33,121 nt of DNA from Sulfurirhabdus autotrophica (GTDB taxonomy: Bacteria > Pseudomonadota > Gammaproteobacteria > Burkholderiales > SMCO01), in the NCBI RefSeq assembly GCF_004346685.1, contig NZ_SMCO01000030.1:1-33121 (forward strand). Direction: 5' to 3'. A model generated the notes under the pieces. The model was not told where the DNA came from. It saw only the letters and a list, made by a program, of their open reading frames with translations, and did not search any database. Made by a program: the position numbers and the translations under genes. Shown here one piece after another: positions 32,276 through 33,121 of this stretch. Numbering within the stretch: the stretch's first letter is position 1; each line of letters starts with the position of its first letter.

Positions 32276-32848
32276 TTTTCTTCGCCCTTTACATGAATAA
32301 TGAATTGCCCAAATTTGATTGCTTTATCTCGCCCGCCAATACAATAATCGCTATGAAGCCAGAACCGTAATTCCGGTTCGCCGCCAATATTCCCATTGCC
32401 CGTTGAAAAGTCGATATATCGCGCAACAACTTCCTTGGTCTTGGTGTCAACTAACTGTCGCTCCCTTCGCCATCGATGTAAAAAAACACACCCTCCTTTT
32501 TATACATCAAGTCAAATCGCTGATTTATATGGACTACATCGCCTCCGCCAGCATAACCATGCTGCCATACCCGTTGTGTAGTGAGCGTCTCCATCACCCC
32601 CGGATTTTCCGCCTTCCACTGATTCAGTGTTTTGTAAAACCAGAATCCTTCGCGCAATAGAACTCCTGGGTAGCCACTGTCTGTAGCCAGTCCCAGAGAA
32701 CCAGGCTGTACATCACAAATGCCGCGCCCCGGCCCCAGCTCTTGGCACTCTTGCCGTTACCTCGTGCATAACGAATCGCCCAGAGCACAACCACAATTGA
32801 AATTAGCAAGTATAGTAGCGCTGCTCCGAATACAACTAACCCAATCAT
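32272..32848 (-). pseudogene. Membrane-anchored protein gene broken by two frameshifts
   Basis: Three frames join into one protein of about 190 residues. Frame A from ATG 32848: MIGLVVFGAALLYLLISIVV (membrane helix), then FVMYSLVLWDWLQTVATQEF and YCAK. Frame B from about 32650: GFWFYKTLNQWKAENPGVME, VVHINQRFDLMYKKEGVFF. Frame C from about 32480: RERQLVDTKTKEVVARYIDF, STGNGNIGGEPELRFWLHSD, ending VKGEEK and TGA at 32272. Adding one G in AAGGATTC near 32650 and one T in the T7 tract (minus strand) near 32480-32487 restores a single frame. Related intact proteins with a WDW..YC..GFWVYKTLDQWKAENPGV pattern exist as I recall; function unknown. Confidence 0.72.
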
Positions 32849-33121
32849 TTCAAATTACCTTTATCAAGAGAATCGATTGCTGTTAGGCTTAACATCTCGC
32901 TTTATTCACTATGTTGCCCATATGATTTGTTTTTTTAATTTATGACATCATGGTAGGCAGGTAATGGGTTGTCAAGAAACAATGGATGTATTCCACGTTG
33001 CATTGTAGCTAAAATTTGAATTACTTACCTGATTATAAACAAACTTCAGCTAGGCTCATGTGGTGAGCCTTCTGCCTGAGAAAATACTCGGTATTGCGAA
33101 ATACATGATACCGAGGAAAAC
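32849..33121. other. Non-coding right edge with two hairpins
   Basis: No ORF is supported. GGCTCA / TGAGCC (33053-33058 and 33064-33069) and CTCGGTAT / ATACCGAG (33087-33094 and 33108-33115) form two neighbouring hairpins near the edge; they may belong to a gene beyond the window. Confidence 0.35.

Noticed and set aside
1-33121. CRISPR arrays, tRNA or rRNA genes, insertion sequences
   Set aside because: No regularly spaced repeats, cloverleaf-like or rRNA-like stretches, and no transposase or integrase ORFs were seen.

Overview
The window looks like a moderately AT-leaning chromosomal stretch from a beta- or gammaproteobacterium, probably a chemolithotroph or methylotroph. The grounds are the Isp-type uptake [NiFe]-hydrogenase, full-length HypABCD and HypF of proteobacterial type, three PEP-CTERM proteins, dodecin, endonuclease V and a GGDEF-EAL protein. 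I cannot name the genus from sequence alone.

Layout. 1-4.6 kb: a small receiver-like unknown, a 736-base spacer with two long perfect palindromes, a secreted unknown, a DUF4328/zinc-ribbon membrane protein and a gene-poor stretch. 4.67-6.4 kb: a SelO-family protein AMPylase on a visibly more GC-rich stretch. 6.6-12.7 kb (minus strand): a tight operon cytochrome c - hynD - hupH-like - hynS - isp1 - isp2 - hynL, a group 1e type membrane-linked hydrogenase with its endopeptidase. 12.7-13.3 kb: a divergent 646-base regulatory region with a good sigma-54-type site on the plus strand. 13.3-15.6 kb: a membrane GGDEF-EAL protein. 15.8-18.7 kb: hypC-hypA-hypB-hypD plus a small BamE/SmpA-like gene overlapping hypD. 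18.7-23.2 kb: an unusual Hfq, a YbaK-type deacylase, an RNase Z-like hydrolase, dodecin, a UMF1-type transporter and a YehS (DUF1456) protein. 23.3-26.1 kb: a PEP-CTERM metalloprotease, a TIMP-like secreted protein coupled to a VOC protein, and two lipoproteins. 26.3-29.3 kb: endonuclease V head to head with hypF. 29.5-31.0 kb: two more PEP-CTERM proteins. 31.2-31.9 kb: a higBA toxin-antitoxin pair with a clear promoter/operator. 32.1-32.85 kb: a pseudogene with two frameshifts and a truncated remnant.

How it works together. HynSL would oxidise H2 at the periplasmic face. Isp1 (cytochrome b-like) and Isp2 (HdrD/DsrK-like Fe-S protein) would carry electrons across or into the membrane, and the small c-type cytochrome may be a further partner. 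HypA/HypB deliver nickel; HypC, HypD and HypF build the Fe(CN)2CO centre; HynD clips the 15-residue tail of HynL. HypE, which HypF requires, is not in the window. The c-di-GMP enzyme sits exactly between structural and maturation genes.

Most worth a second look: the sigma-54-type site followed by hairpins, the divergent Hfq with a two-residue insertion and altered rim, a 12-base palindrome shared by the higBA operator and the hfq upstream region, the apparently leaderless higB, and the metalloprotease / TIMP-like neighbours. All functional links are inference from sequence and context.
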